A program made the position numbers and the translations under genes. A DNA stretch of 64,000 nt from Dipteris shenzhenensis (taxonomy: Eukaryota; Polypodiophyta; Polypodiopsida; Gleicheniales). The DNA lies in the NCBI GenBank assembly GCA_047967505.1, contig CM106539.1; one strand, 5' to 3'. Positions 33,780-46,969 of this stretch are shown piece after piece; within the stretch, counting starts at the first letter, position 1; every line of letters starts with the position of its first letter. The notes beneath the pieces were generated by a model. The model was not told where the DNA came from. It saw nothing but the letters and a program-made list of their open reading frames with translations, and did no database searches.

Positions 33780-35950
33780 GTAAGATATGAATTCTCAGTC
33801 ACTAATTCCCAACTATGTTTTGCTTAAGTCTGTCTACTATTGTGCAATGTATAATGCAGCTAAAACCAAGTTATAGATGGGATTTTCTTACCTCCATGAA
33901 TCACCTCAAAGATTTCATGTAAAAGGTTTGTATGCATCCTTTTTCATCATTAATCATTTGGCCTACCACTTGATTACCATTCTATATCTATATATCTAAA
34001 AGAGATGGTGATATGCATTGGATCGTTCCTCTAATAATATGTTTTCATGAGTTATATTTAGTTGGGGTCTTAACCTTATAAGTTATCCTATACTACATTA
34101 GGACCTTTGACAATTAACAGGAAATTTTCAAGGGAGAGATATATTTGAGTATATAGGACAGTACAATGATTGCATGATAATTAGGAACATCAATTAATAT
34201 GGAATTATGCATAAAGTTTCCCTCCTAGCTAAGATATAAGGCCAGATCCCTTTCATGGTAAGGGCAAAGTCAAAATGATATAGATATATATCTTTTTCTC
34301 TCTTGAGGAGAGCTTTGAGGGAGGACTAATGGGGAAATATCCACAATTAGATTCGATTTGCTAAATATCCACCATTGGATTAATTTATTAGATTGAAGCT
34401 ATGTTTGAGTCATTTAATTGAAGCGTTGCCACTGGTTACTTTAAAATAAAACTATTTGCTACTCTGATCTTCCCAATAGGGTTGAACATTATTCGACCAT
34501 GATTGTGCATATCAAGATTCATTTGGCTGTCTTCCCAATGTGGTACATCCTGCATTTATTATTCTTAGCATGTGGTGTTTATCGTCATTTTAAAAGAGAA
34601 AAAGTACACTGTGCCACTAATTTTGCATCGTGCTTCTCAAATTTTGTGTAATTATGATGTTTGAAGGGGAGTAGTTGTGGTGGATTGTTTTTGAACAAGT
34701 TTCTGAAAGCCATTTTAAATCATCCAATTGAATCATCCATCTTTCACAAACATTAAATTCAATCATCCATCTTTCATGAACAAATGTTGATTTCATCGTC
34801 CTCATCTTTGTGTCTTGCCACAGGATTCCCACTAGTATATAAGAAAGGACAATGAATAATTAATTGCTCAAGTTTTGAACATGGTTAAAGTATCATTTAG
34901 TAGTGTGTGTAACGTCCCCTGAGTTCTATGGAATCGAATGAAGAGAGACTTAATATGTACAAGAAGAGACCTATTTTCTACAATTGTCCCTCTAGAAGGA
35001 TGTCAGGGTATAATACAATGAAGGGGATGAGGGAGACATGCAAGCAGTTGATCATAGTTGGGAGCCTATCATGTAAACCAAGGGCCTTTCTCAGCCTTCA
35101 TAGTTAGCCATGAGTCTAAAGTTGAATAATAGGATGGGCACATTTGGCTTGGGATCAGAGTTCCAGTACAACCATTAAGTCATGTATTCACCCAGTTTAG
35201 GAGTGACCTGGATGACAACATACTGTTCGAGACGGGGAGGGGGGAACGGGTGTCTCCCCATACAATAATGCAAAAAAGTTCAAGTCATAGCCTTCTTAAG
35301 GTTGGAGTGAAGGGGGTGGAGGTGTGCATGTGACTGGTGGTAGTCGAGACCCTATCACATTGACTTAGGTCCTTTCTTGATCATAGGGCTTAGCCATTAG
35401 GCGTGATGGTGACTAGTGAGCAAGAGGAACCATCCCCTGCCGTTGGTGATAGAACCAATTGAACCGGTGCTTCATCCAAGCAATGACTTTGATAGAGTGT
35501 TTAAGTTCTCCTTTTCCCATTTAAGATAAATTATAAATTATGTTGCCTTGAAAACCTAGTTAACCTAAAGGTGTGGCCAGGGAGCCGATCCCTTTGCTTA
35601 TAAGTAGCTTAAAACGATCATGGAACAAATTGGGCATGGGAGCCTTGTGAGTCCATCTACAATTTGATTTGGGAAAACAAAGTAGTACCTAGGGGCTGTA
35701 GCTCGAAAGGATGTGGAGGATTGACCTATCCCTTGTGCTAATATTAGGGAGGCTGCTTCTTTCCATCCCAACTAATTAGAAAGAGTTCTCATTTTTTCAT
35801 GTTCGAGGAGATGCTATGAACATTTGAGAAAAAACTAACCTTTTCCCCCCTTTTTTTGGAGGGGATAATCCTAGCTGGTCAAGCGAACACCTACAAAGGA
35901 ACGATTTTCTTCTTAATAAAAAAAATACTTCTTTTGTTTCCTGGTCCTGT
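33780..35950. other. No gene recognised
   Basis: AT-rich spacer. A stretch near 34,300-34,420 resembles 42,635-42,760 weakly (TTTTTCTCTCTT.AGGAGAG, then GGGAGGAC). No coding motif, RNA gene or strong repeat was seen. Confidence 0.4.
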
Positions 35951-35954
35951 TGCG

Positions 35955-36165
35955 AGAGGCAAACGCCTCTCGAGTAGAGGACTCAAGCTCCACATTTAGG
36001 GTCGAAGTCACACATGCAGCCATTTTTGACAAGTGCACACAAGCTCCATATTTATCACAGAGAGGCAAACTCCTCTCGACTAGAGGACTCAAGCTCCACA
36101 CTTAGGGTCGAAGTCACACATGCAGCCATTTTTGACAAGTGCACACAGGCTCCACATTTATCACA
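35955..36165. repeat. Tandem duplication of about 105 bp
   Basis: Two head-to-tail copies of a unit beginning AGAGGCAAACGCCTCTCGA and ending ...CCACATTTATCACAG lie just upstream of the AP2/ERF gene. The copies differ at a few bases. The unit contains the small palindrome GAGGCAAACGCCTC. The position is consistent with a leader or promoter, which is inference. Confidence 0.85.
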
Positions 36166-36311
36166 GATGCACCCATCTTTTACAACAAAGGAAATACATA
36201 ATGCCGAAGTTAGTGATTCAAATTGAAAGAGGGAATGGGAGGACAATTTTAGGGCAAGCTAGGCGTGGACTCCTCGTTTTGAGCACTAAGGCCGACTACC
36301 ATCATGATATT

Positions 36312-36686
36312 ATGGCACGAGCACCTCACGACTTCTCCATCGCTACAATGTGTCCCGCGCAAGCTGCACCATCTAGAGTCCGAGCTCATAACTTCGTGGG
36401 CGTCCGAAGAAAGCCCACTCGATCCCGGAAATGGATCGCAGAAATACGAGTCCCCTCTAAACTGCGCCCATCCATCAAAAAAGTCCTTTGGTTAGGTACT
36501 TTTCAAACTCCGGAAGAAGCTGCCGTAGCGCGGGATGCAGCTTACGTGTGTTTCCACACCCCCCTTCTGAAAGACGTCCTAAACTTTCCCGACTTTCCAC
36601 ACGAGAACAACTTCACGAAGGAGGTGAGGTCTTACGAGCGTGTTATTGAGCTGGCGGTAGCAGCTGCCAGAAGATGGGCGGAATAG
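36312..36686 (+). CDS. Short AP2/ERF-domain protein
   Basis: AP2/ERF proteins are plant nuclear transcription factors that bind GCC-box or DRE sites. The first Met close to the domain is at 36,312 (MARAPHDFS), giving 124 residues; upstream in-frame Met codons exist. The AP2 domain is at about residues 27-93: NFVGVRRKPTRSRKWIAEIR (the beta-sheet DNA-contact part), WLGTFQTPEEAAVARDAA (end of the sheet and helix) and LNFPDF. An insertion of about eight residues (KLRPSIKK) sits between AEIR and WLGTF. The short C-terminal tail is ERVIELAVAAARRWAE. The frame is uninterrupted, so this is the best candidate for a working host gene here. A subfamily cannot be assigned. Confidence 0.8.
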   Translation: MARAPHDFSIATMCPAQAAPSRVRAHNFVGVRRKPTRSRKWIAEIRVPSKLRPSIKKVLWLGTFQTPEEAAVARDAAYVCFHTPLLKDVLNFPDFPHENNFTKEVRSYERVIELAVAAARRWAE

Positions 36687-36689
36687 CAC

Positions 36690-39480
36690 CGGTAAGTAAG
36701 CCTTCCTTTACTGGTTAGAACTTCTCGAGCTGCAATGAAACAGCATCGTCACTTCTAACTACTGGTTTGACCTCACATGGCAGGCTCGATAGCTAGTTGC
36801 ACCCGGGGATCATTTTTTGCTGCTCCGGCTACGATTTTGCGACGGCAGGCCAATACGATGGCCCATAGGCGGGATCAATGCATGGGTGCTTGGATAAGGC
36901 TGTGTCACTGTAGAGACTGTAATTTCATTTTCAACGAAGACGAAGCTGCTCGGAGCACGCCCTATATATATTATTTTGTTCTGCATATTTCTGGCATCTC
37001 ATCGATTTTTTGGAAGTTCCGATAAGTACAACATGATTAATGCATAGTTGCTTTCTTTCTTTTATATCTGTGTCTCCCATGCATGCTCTAACAGTTGGAC
37101 TCGCTTATAAGTAGCGAACGCGAGCAGACTCGCGCCCAATTACAAATAATACAAGTAGGCGTGTCGTTGAATGAAATTGAAGCCAAACTGCGTCCGCTGC
37201 CAATATGATCCTACTACACGCTCCTTAAATAAATTGTAGTTTGTACGACGGGTGCACCCTTAATGAGCTGTGTTTTCTAACTTATATTTTCTAACCTAGA
37301 CTCCTAATGGACAAATCTCGATAGCATCGGAGTCCCCCTTTCTCGATTATCCCTTTTGCGTATATTGCGAGGATTCTCCTCGTGCTCAAAATTTATTTTC
37401 CAACTGTAGTAAGATCGTTGGCAATCTAGCTCCCATTCCAGGGCGACGGAGTATCACCTTCTAGCTTGCAGTCACTATCTTTCCTTCATAATCTTCCGCA
37501 ATAGTTGTCTAATATTGTAACCTCCTTAGAGTGATGCTCTCTTTGACAAGTTACCTTCAAAGTAACGGTAATCATTTTAATTGTGAATAGTGTGATATTT
37601 TTAAACAGATTTTCGTGTTAGGCTTTTGCTCTTATTTTCTTAGACTCGGGTTGTATGTCTTTCAAAGGAGGATATAAATTTCATGATGGCTTCATTGGAA
37701 TATCGTTTCTCTAGAATGGAAGAGCCCTTTTCGAATCATACAAATGCATTGCTGTTGATAGTCTCAAATTTGTGTGCAAAGGGACCTTGGGTGTATTTAA
37801 AGTCACTCAAAATTATAGTATATGTGTTGGACAAGGGAGTTTTTTAAAGCTATGTTTGTTTGGAAGCTTAGCATACAAAGAGACTAGGTTATTAAATTGA
37901 TTTTAGAAATTCAAACTCTGTAGCACTGACATATATTAACACAAATGATATGTAAATAAGGCTTTTGATTAATCCTTGAATGCATGTAATATAGTCACCT
38001 TGAAATATTTAACATCCGTAGAATTGTTGTTTCCACTATTTAGTAGTATAAAGATCTCATATCGAGACATTAGAGCATTTAAGGAAGTCAATTTCCTTTT
38101 ATATGTAGCTTTCTTTGAGTCCACAATTCACAACCAAAGGAGTCCTATATAGGCAATGTGTACTAGCCTTGCACTCATGTCTTGCACATAACATGATCTC
38201 TAATATTTGTTCATTAATGCTTCACTCTGTAAAATATTTCTAGATAATCCTTTTAAGTTATTTGCACTCTACATTGTAGGTTTCCATACACACATTAATA
38301 GGGAAAAGAAACATACAATCTCATAGTAAGTTTAATTTAGAATGCTCAAGTAAATCTTCTTTTGATTGAAATTTTATTTATGCATGTGACATGGAGTGTG
38401 AAGGATACAACCTAAAGTTTTTTTTCCAAACTCTTTGTCAACAAGTTCTCCTCATAAATGTTGTGATATTGCAAGTCACAACAGTCAAGATTTTAGCTAA
38501 ATAGTAAAGCTTAAATTTAGAAATGAAGGAAATTTCTTCATTGATAAAAGAGTTCTTTGTAAAGGAAACCGTTCTTATAGGAAGAGAGAAGTGGTGCCTT
38601 GCCAGCCCCATGCTCTTTCTTCAATATCTCAATATTGATATCAATCAAATTATATTACAATCACAATCACAATCACAATTTCAACCTCAGTTGGAGGTGG
38701 AAGACAAATCTCAATCACAATATCCATCTCTGAACCTACATCTAGAACCCAAATCTTGAACTCAATCAAGTTTCTGAATCTCAATCTCTTTCAATGTTAC
38801 TCAGAGTTTGTGTGCATGAATTTTCTTTTAAAGTCTACCTTTTATTAAAGCATGAGTTCTTGTTGCCCAATCTAGTTTTTCCTTTCAAAAATAGACCCAT
38901 AGTCATTGTTTAGCAAGTCTCATTTTATAAATATGAAACAAACTAGTAAAGTGGTCATATTTAGAGATCCATATTTCCTAAATTTTTTGGAATCCAAGAA
39001 TTGTCAGTATGAGAAGTTGGAATCATCTCTTGATGGTCTATAACTTTTATCTTCATCTTAATCTGCCAAAACTTGCCATTCTAGGTCTTAAATTTGGATT
39101 TTAGAATTTAATGTAGAAATGGAATGAGAAAACCATTCCAAAATGATTTGCTATATTGTTCTTTTGGCCATGAAAACAATTTTGCAATGTATTGAAATTA
39201 TAGCTTGATGAAAGCTATACAACTCTTTCTTATACAATTTTGCAAAATGTATTGTCTTGCGGTACATGTTTGCCTTTCGCAAGGGGCTATCACTCTTGTG
39301 GCCTTTTTCTTATGGTTTCCATGAATGGTGGAATCACTGATTAGAACTCTTGTTCCTAATTTCTAAAACAAAGCTCTATGAATGGATGAGTTTTCCACAT
39401 TATTTTTGTTAAGAAGAAAAAATGATGGTGTAATTGAAAGCTTATATTCCCTTATATAAATGAAATTTTGAAACATTCAT
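36690..39480. other. No gene recognised
   Basis: Mostly AT-rich sequence. 38,655-38,760 is low-complexity (TCACAA)n-like. The frame at 36,777-37,025 just after the AP2 gene shows no domain and may be 3' flank. No RNA gene was seen. Confidence 0.4.
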
Positions 39481-39482
39481 TG

Positions 39483-39780
39483 ACATTTTGTATGCAAAGG
39501 GGTATGTCCTTCGAATACGTGCAAATTTGAATGATATAGTTGCAAACATGTTTTCTGAAGATTATGCATGACACTAGGTGAAAAACATGGTTTAATGCGT
39601 GATCAGCCATGCGAACTACATCCGATGGGCGGGAGACTTTGCATGTTCCTCAACATAGATGATATTGACACGTGCAAAGGGCGATGTCCATCGGATACAT
39701 TTAGATCTAAATAACATACTTGCAAGTGTGTTTTTTTATGATTATGCATGACACTAGTTGAAAAACATGGTTTATGTAAA
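39483..39780. repeat. Tandem repeat of about 190 bp
   Basis: Two diverged copies share GATTATGCATGACACTAG.TG, AAAAACATGGTTTA and an upstream GGGCGATGTCCATCGGATAC-like segment. No gene was recognised. Confidence 0.7.
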
Positions 39781-39821
39781 AAAATTTCCAAGACCGTCAT
39801 GATCTCCCTGACCTTTATTCG

Positions 39822-39905
39822 TGATAAATTTACTGATAAGGGGTTTTATAAATAAGCATTGAACACACGTGATATAGAGGGTTAATAAATAGTGATCTCC
39901 CTGAG
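39822..39905. mobile_element. MITE remnant
   Basis: This is a diverged right third of the 246-bp MITE (TTACTGATAAGGGGTTTTA, ACACGTGATATAGAGGGTT, ending AGTGATCTCCCTGAG). The left part is missing. Confidence 0.75.
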
Positions 39906-40149
39906 TATACTTCCTTTCTAGCCAATAGGTCTTCTTTGAGGTCTATTTTTTATGCCTTTGTTGGCTACTATGGGTGTTCTCGAGAATTCTTCTCTTGCTA
40001 CATTTACCTAGTTTCCAGCCTGTGGTTGCTTCTTTGCAGTAAGGTACCTCCTTTTAGCCCATTGCTCAAATTTTGCAAGTTTTTTTACCTTGTAGCTTAT
40101 TTGAGGAAAATAAGCACAAGTTTGCCTCTTTCAATACTGTTTAGTTGTG

Positions 40150-40505
40150 TTGATTATGTTAGCTATGCCTAATTTGTAAAAGCTTGCCTCTTTTTATTGC
40201 ATCTCATTGAGATTATATTTTTTCATGAGCTTATTATCATCCTTGCTTCTAGTTGAAACAGGAGCTTATTATACTTCCCATTGGAAGAGGAGCTTCTTAT
40301 CCTTCCAACTAGATTATACTGTTAGTTTCTTTCACTCTAGCTATGATTATGTTAGTTGTGCCTAATAAGAACAAGCTTTCCTCTTTTTATTTCATATGGC
40401 AGAGATTATATTGTTTTATGAACTTATTATTGTCCTTGTTTCCAATTGAAAGAGGATCTTGCTATACATTTGATTGGAAGAGGAGCTTATTACCCTTCTG
40501 GTTGG
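40150..40505. repeat. Tandem repeat of about 200 bp
   Basis: Two diverged copies share GATTATGTTAG.T.TGCCTAAT, TCCTCTTTTTATT.CAT, GAGATTATATT and GGAAGAGGAGCTTATTA. There is no coding evidence. The 400 bases after it (40,620-40,910) contain loose repeats of GCACTTTGCA and TGTACTTTGC. Confidence 0.7.
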
Positions 40506-40931
40506 GAGACATATTAAGACAAATGACTTGGTGGAACATGATTTCCTTCTTGGTGATCAATCTTAGGGCTAACAAGTTTTGCTATTCATGCATATAGCTC
40601 AGGGTTATCTAATATCGACATGAACACACAAAATAGCACATGTACTTTGCACTATACTTACTGCATTATGATGCACTTTGCATTGTATCATGCATACAAC
40701 AAAGTACCTGTACCTTGTATTGTACTATGCACACATCATTATCTAATGTGCACGTGGTATTATACCTTTCTACTATCCACATGCACTTTGCACTTTATTA
40801 ATCTAAGTTGGCCTATGGGCACTCTTTGTATATATATTTTACATAGATATACATATAGTAGCTCGGGTTTTTTCCTTGTATGCCTAAAGGGTTTTGTCAC
40901 CTGCAACTAGCGGACCTACTTTGAGTGAAGG

Positions 40932-41098
40932 TGTTAGAACTATATAGAGCTTTCTCCTAAATGAACCTAGCTCTCAAATATATATATATATATATATATG
41001 CCTATGACCCAATAATACGATCCATTATTATGGGAGAAAATTTGTGTCTCACTGCTTTCTCCCTCTCCTTCCAAAAAAAAGGTTCATAGTATCACAAA
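40932..41098 (+). mobile_element. Small LTR and primer-binding site
   Basis: An LTR-like stretch from TGTTAGAACTATATAGAGC to GGTTCA (155 bp, including an (AT)n run at 40,978-41,000) is followed by TAGTATCACAAA, a mutated primer-binding site. It resembles the small LTRs at 17.2 and 17.6 kb. No coding follows. Confidence 0.55.
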
Positions 41099-41724
41099 TC
41101 ATGAAGATAATATGGGATCTAAAATCCATGTAATAATTAATTTGGGCATTCAATTTTGTTGTTGTGAAATTTTGGTCACTTCATTACAAATTGTAGTACA
41201 AGTTTATTGATCCATAATTATTAAACATATCTTGTTTATATCATTAGTAATTTAAATAAATGCATACAGATACTCTTTCATTTGCCAAGCAGGATCTCAA
41301 ATTGTAGCCCCATTAAAAAAAATTGCATTTATTTCCTTACGGACTCATTAATTAGAAATATTGTACCTTGTAGCTTATAAGTAATTCCTCTAGTATTTTG
41401 AAGCTTAGACCATAGCATAAAACTCTCTTTCTTATGCTAATAAATATGGTTGTTTGTGGTCTAGATTTTTACTCTTAATGCATCTAGTCTACCACTCTCT
41501 AGAAGCACTACAACTTTTAAAGTTACTAGTATCTATAACTAAAAAAGGGTCACTAGCATCCACTACTTTTAGCATTCAGCTACAATTATAGCCACTTTAA
41601 TGTGTAATAAGATTGTGCCTACTTCTATCTCCCTCTCATGTCTTGTTTAGTGTTCTTTGAGCCTCCTTAGTTCTTTGAACAACCTTGTGTAGACTACACT
41701 TAGCATGACCCCAAACACTTTTCA

Positions 41725-41736
41725 TGGTATCAAAGC
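41725..41736 (+). other. Primer-binding-site-like sequence
   Basis: TGGTATCAAAGC preceded by CA resembles a Copia primer-binding site with one change. An LTR should end at 41,724, but its start was not identified. The sequence from here to about 43,260 has no recognised gene. Confidence 0.4.
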
Positions 41737-43261
41737 ATAGGTTTAGCTCTTATAGTTGTCTTAGATATGGTTGAGAGATCTATTGAGAGAGAGACATAGG
41801 AGTCATATCCATCCACAAAGAGATTCATACTCGTTGAGTTCCATTTATCGATGGTGTTTGTGAGAGAATATATTCTAATTAAGAGAGGAAGATTCATCAA
41901 TAAAATGGATCCTACACTAGAGTGAACTTCTCACACATGACTCGAATGGCTCAATATCCCTTGCATGGGCTAAAGATAGACCGCAGCCATGTCTAGCAGC
42001 TGCAACATCTGTATCAACCGCCATTCCAAGCAGCATCATCTACAACCCTTAGTGCACAATGGGCTTAATGGCCTCTGTGCAAAGATAGCACCACAATTTG
42101 AATGCCCAAAAAGGCTCCTACTTTTGAAAAGACCCTCATGCCCACATCTAGTAGAAAGGCATGGCAACCGATGCTAGGAGTAGACTCGACAACTCAAGAC
42201 TCCTCCGTGACGACTTTCTCAACAACCTTGGCAGATGACTTCCTAGCCTCGACACCAGCTTAGCTAGCAACAACAAGCAGTGAGTAGCAACCAGAATAAG
42301 CTGCCTAGAATTGGCCAAGGTGAGCATCTATGATCCAAGCTCCTACCACAGGGGTGATACAAATGGAGGCAGAGGATGCGACCGTGCCTTGGTGTGGCTC
42401 CAAAGTGAGGTAGATGATGAGATTGAGGCCCATGGCATAAAATGACATCCTCTCTCAAGTAATCTATCAGCAGCATGGGATTTAGATGTACAACAATGCC
42501 TCTAAGGTACCACCAACTACACACGATAAGACAACAAAAGCACTTGCTATAGAGCATAGCAGCCTAGCCAGGTTAGCAACATCAGCTCAGAAAAACTCTT
42601 GTAGGAAAAAGTGCCAACAGGGAAACAAAGTTTTTTTCTCTCTTAAGGAGAGATTGGGGGAGGACGATTGGAGAAAGTGGGCCCATATATTTAATTTTAT
42701 GAATGTGAGCCATTGGATCATTGGATTTGACAATGGAGAAATATGGATCATTGAATTTGAAGTAAGAAATATGGGCCATAGGATGACACAAATCCATTTC
42801 AGCCATCACCTCATTTCATTCCACCCTCTTCTTGATTCCAAATTTTAACCTTAAATACTCCGAGTGGTAGTCTATGAGATTAAGAGCAGACCATCTACGA
42901 CTTGCATGACATTACTAGAATTGATTACTCTCTGGTAACTAGGAAATGGAGGGGCAAAGGTGAAATGCTTCATCTTCATGGCAAAACAATCAATTGATTA
43001 TTAATGTCAATTCCACTTCTCCATTTTCCTCCTTCTTCCCCAAATCTGTGAGAGCTCTATCCTCTACCTACAAGTGACCATTGCTGAAGCCCTTTGAGCT
43101 GTAGACTCCTAGTGTATGGGCAACCTTCCAGCTATAAGCAATTAGAGAGTTCTCCTATGTACGTGCAACACCAACACAAAGATTGCTCGACTAGGACATG
43201 ATATTATCTTGCTTACATTGCCTATGCCCTTGCACATGGCATTACAAGCCCTTTGAACTTA

Positions 43262-43875
43262 TGTTCATGGTCCAATTGATCTAGATGGATTTAGAAAAGA
43301 AGATGAAGATCACAATATGAGCCAAGAGAAAGATGTGCATAATGACATCATATGGGAGGAAGATGGAGATCACGATATTGAGGAAGAAGCTGATGATCAT
43401 CAAGAATCACTCGAATTTATTGAAGAAGATGATCAAGTCTATGGTGAACGTACAATGCTAGAGTACGATGATGATATAGGAGATCAACTCAGTATAGAGT
43501 TGGAGATAGACTTGTTTGGCACACTAGACTTGGATGTCTCAAACGTGGACATGAATATATGAGCTTCAAACTTAATGATGTACATGCTCTTGTACTTTTA
43601 TTCTTTCAAAGGATCAAACATGTATGAAAAGCATTTTTTTTTGTCATTGGGTAAAACTATCTTTAAAGGTTGGTATGGGGAAAGACACTCTCTATAAAAC
43701 GTTGCTATATAATGGCCTTATACAAGTCTGGCAAGTGTCGCTATATAGCGATGTTTATAAAAGTATCGCTATATAGCGACACTTTTTAAGCCCGCTTTGC
43801 ATACCAACGATTAGCGCCCCATGCGTGATAAACATCGATGCATAACCGTTGAAAAAGGGCCTATGCCTTGTAGTG
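43262..43875 (+). mobile_element. CACTA family-2 fragment with 3' terminus, nested
   Basis: The coding part (43,270-43,562) is an acidic tail (QEKDVHNDIIWEEDGDHDIE, ERTMLEYDDDIGDQL, LEIDLFGTLDLD) that repeats the end of the transposase at 46.5-46.8 kb. It is followed by TCGCTATATAGCGA subterminal repeats and a terminus reading CACTACAAGGCATAGG on the reverse strand. The next base resumes the TNP2 frame of another family-2 copy, so this end is inserted in it. The left part is deleted. Confidence 0.8.
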
Positions 43876-43878
43876 TTA

Positions 43879-46800
43879 CATCTTGGGCTCGCCATGGACG
43901 GGGTGAATCCTTTCGGCTTATGCTTGACATCTTGGTCGACATGGCCCATAGTCTTGGTGAATTACAATATCCCACCATGGCTAACAATAAACAAGGGACA
44001 CCTCATGCTTGCACTACTTGTGCCAAGGAAGTGCAAGGCCAAAAATATGGACGTCCACATGGCACGTTTGATAGAGGAGTTATAGATCTTATGGAGAGGA
44101 GTGCGGGTCTTTGATATTTCTAGAGCTTCTAGACATACCAATGATATTTTGGTCAGGGGTATCTTGATGTGGACCATGCATGACTACCCAGGATATAGAG
44201 AGTGCGCAGGTACGTGGTTCTGTCTTTACATGTATAATATAGGATTATGCTTTTATGACTCTCTTTGGCATGCATGTCTTATACTAACACGTTCATGCAC
44301 GCATGCAGGACTTGTTACAAGTGGGTACCAATGCTTGTCCTGTTTTTGGACTGGGTTTAAAATCATTTGCACGATACTCCAAACATATGAGGAAAAATGT
44401 TTATGAAGGTTATGCTCGATACCTTCCGCTACACCATCTTGCACGTGGAGGTCAGCTTGATCCACCACCACCATATTTGAAGGCAAGTGACTAGATTCAG
44501 GCTTGGAGGGTGAATGGAGAGGAGTCTCCTCATGGTATGAAGAGGCTATCAATCTTTCACGAGCTTCCTTATTGGGGTCAGTTACAAATCAATCATCTCT
44601 TGGACCCCATGCATATCTTCAAGAATGTGGGGACTACTCGAGAGGAGTGTGAGAAGACTTGCATGCTATGAATAGGATGTCTCGTTTGTGGCCCCAAGTG
44701 TGTGCTTTGGGAAAAGTTGTCCTCTCGAAAGCAACGTGCATTCTCTCTACCAGAGAGGAAGCAGCGGTCAAGGCAGACATTGCCTGTTTTCAAACACCCA
44801 CAAGGTACATGCATTGCTTGAAACGAGCATTTTCAAAGGGCAATAAGCTTAGTGGGCTCAAGTCCCATGATTGGCACAAGGTCTTACATGTATTCCAAGC
44901 TGTAGGATAAGTGTACCAATAATCATGATGCATTAGTGTAATTATGATTATGTTATATTATTGACATGACTTCTTTATTGCTTTGATAGTTCATCCTCCC
45001 AATTACATTAAAGGGTGCTTACAAGAAGATGTTAGAAATGCTATATTCAAGATCAGTGGTATTGTGAGGTATGCTTACTATTAAATCACATTGATTGCAT
45101 TTTATTCAATTTAAGTTGAATAATCTGTAGACTAATTATATGAATCTATCTTACATGGGCATGTGAAATAGGTGGATATCTCAAAAAGAGATCTGCATAT
45201 CGAGCATCGAGAAGGCTAGGGTGGAATCCATCAAAGCCGTATGCTTGCTTGAGAAGCACTTTCCCTCGATTATTATGACAACTTAAGTGCACTTGCTTGT
45301 GTACATAGCTAATGAGGTGGCCATTGCAGGTACCGTTCATAGTCGGTGGATGTTTTTTCTTGAGCGGTTTATGAGAACTTTGAAGGGATTTGTAAGACAA
45401 AGAGCAAGACTAGAAGCAAGCATGGTAGATCAGGGATGGCTTGTTAAAGAGTCATTAGTATATATCACAGAGTTTCTTGCATCCACGGATCCCAATATGC
45501 CGCAAGCTTGGCATAACAAGGATGATGATAGCATCATTAGCAAGGTTCCCCAAGGAAAAGGGATTGAAAGAAAGATGAGCAATAAGCAAATGGAGAAATT
45601 CAATAAGTTTTGTATCCTCAATAGCAAGCAGATGCAGAAGTGGATTGAGAGATATGAAGCGGCCAAAGCAGAAAGAATAAATGCAAGGATGAGATTCAGA
45701 GTAATGTACAGGCGAACGCAACCAAATCCATAGGATCTCACCCTTCTCCCCACTCACATGTCACTTGATTGGCTACAATTGGCTCTACGTAAAGACGAAT
45801 GCGATGGAGAGACAATAAATGGTTACCATTTGGATGTATAATGCATGTAAGTTTCTTACATCTTGACATAATTAAGTAATTATTTGTGGCAATATACGCT
45901 ATAAAATAGATGCATCTTCATTGTTTTAATGATGCTCTTTTGTAATATAAAAAGTACAGTGCATTATGGTCATATGGATGACATTTTCGCATGGAACGCA
46001 TCGATTCAAAGAGTCACGTATGATTATGGAGTCATGGCTAACTTCACACAAGATAGCCGAGCAAGTGCTTTGGATACCAATCTTCTCATAGTTGGATTAT
46101 TATGAAACCATACACGAAATCTATGAAATTGATTTAAGAAGATTTAGTATTTTCATTCTTAAAGTAAAATGGTTTAGAACTATTTACAATGGTCCCCATA
46201 TGACAGTGAGAAAAGATAGTAGCAGTTTCTTTGCAATAGACTCCACCAAACTTTGGATCGATGAAAGTGATACTTTTGTTCTTCCCGAGCATTGTGAGTC
46301 GGTGCATACTAATGATTTAATTAATCGAAGCTTTTATTTTTAAAGATCCATTGATACATGCACTTAAGCATAATTTCATATATATAATTGATGTCATTTG
46401 GCACCCATTTTCAATATAGGTGGTTTTTCATTCAGATCATTCTGATCCAAGATGGTATGTGATCCAAGTTGCACCACAAAGTAAGCAACTACCAATGTCG
46501 GATCCAATTGATCCGGATGGATCTAGCGAAGAAGATGAAGATCACAATATGAGCCAAGAGGACGATGCGCATAATGACATCATACGGGAGAAAGATGGAG
46601 ATCACAATATTGAGGAAGAAGATGACGATCATCAAGAATCACCACACTTTATTGAAGAAGATGATCAAGTCTTAGGTGAACGTACGATGCTAGAGTACGA
46701 TGCTATAGGAGATCAACTTGGTATAGAGTTAGAGATAGACTTGTTTGGCACGTTAGACTTGGCTCAGGATGAAGTCGTTGATGTAAATTCTCTTCATTGA
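43879..46800 (+). pseudogene. TNP2-family transposase of CACTA family 2
   Basis: From the left: HLGLAMDGVNPFG, TWPIVLVNYNIPPW and KNMDVHMARLIEEL belong to the TNP2 core, and the exon ends at GCGCAG/GTACG (44,209). Later pieces are GLVTSGYQ, LPYWGQLQINHLLDPMHIFKN (in two blocks), a DUF4218-like part at 45,000-45,733 (HLLVYIANEVAIAGTVHSRW, FFLERFMRTLKGFVR), a DUF4216-like part at 46,092-46,343 (FILKVKWF, SSSFFAIDSTKLW) and an acidic tail to 46,800. Stops and frameshifts between 44.3 and 44.9 kb disrupt it. It is related to but clearly distinct from the transposase of elements A, B and D1. Confidence 0.85.
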
Positions 46801-46969
46801 TTTTTTTCATCTCAAACTTGGATATGAATATATGAGTTCAAAGGCTTGATGTACATGCTCTTGTACTTTTATTCTCTGAAAGGATCAAACATGTATGAAA
46901 AGGAAAAAAAAAATATCATTGGGAAAAACTATCTTTGAAAGTCGATATGGAAAAAAACACTCTGTAAAA

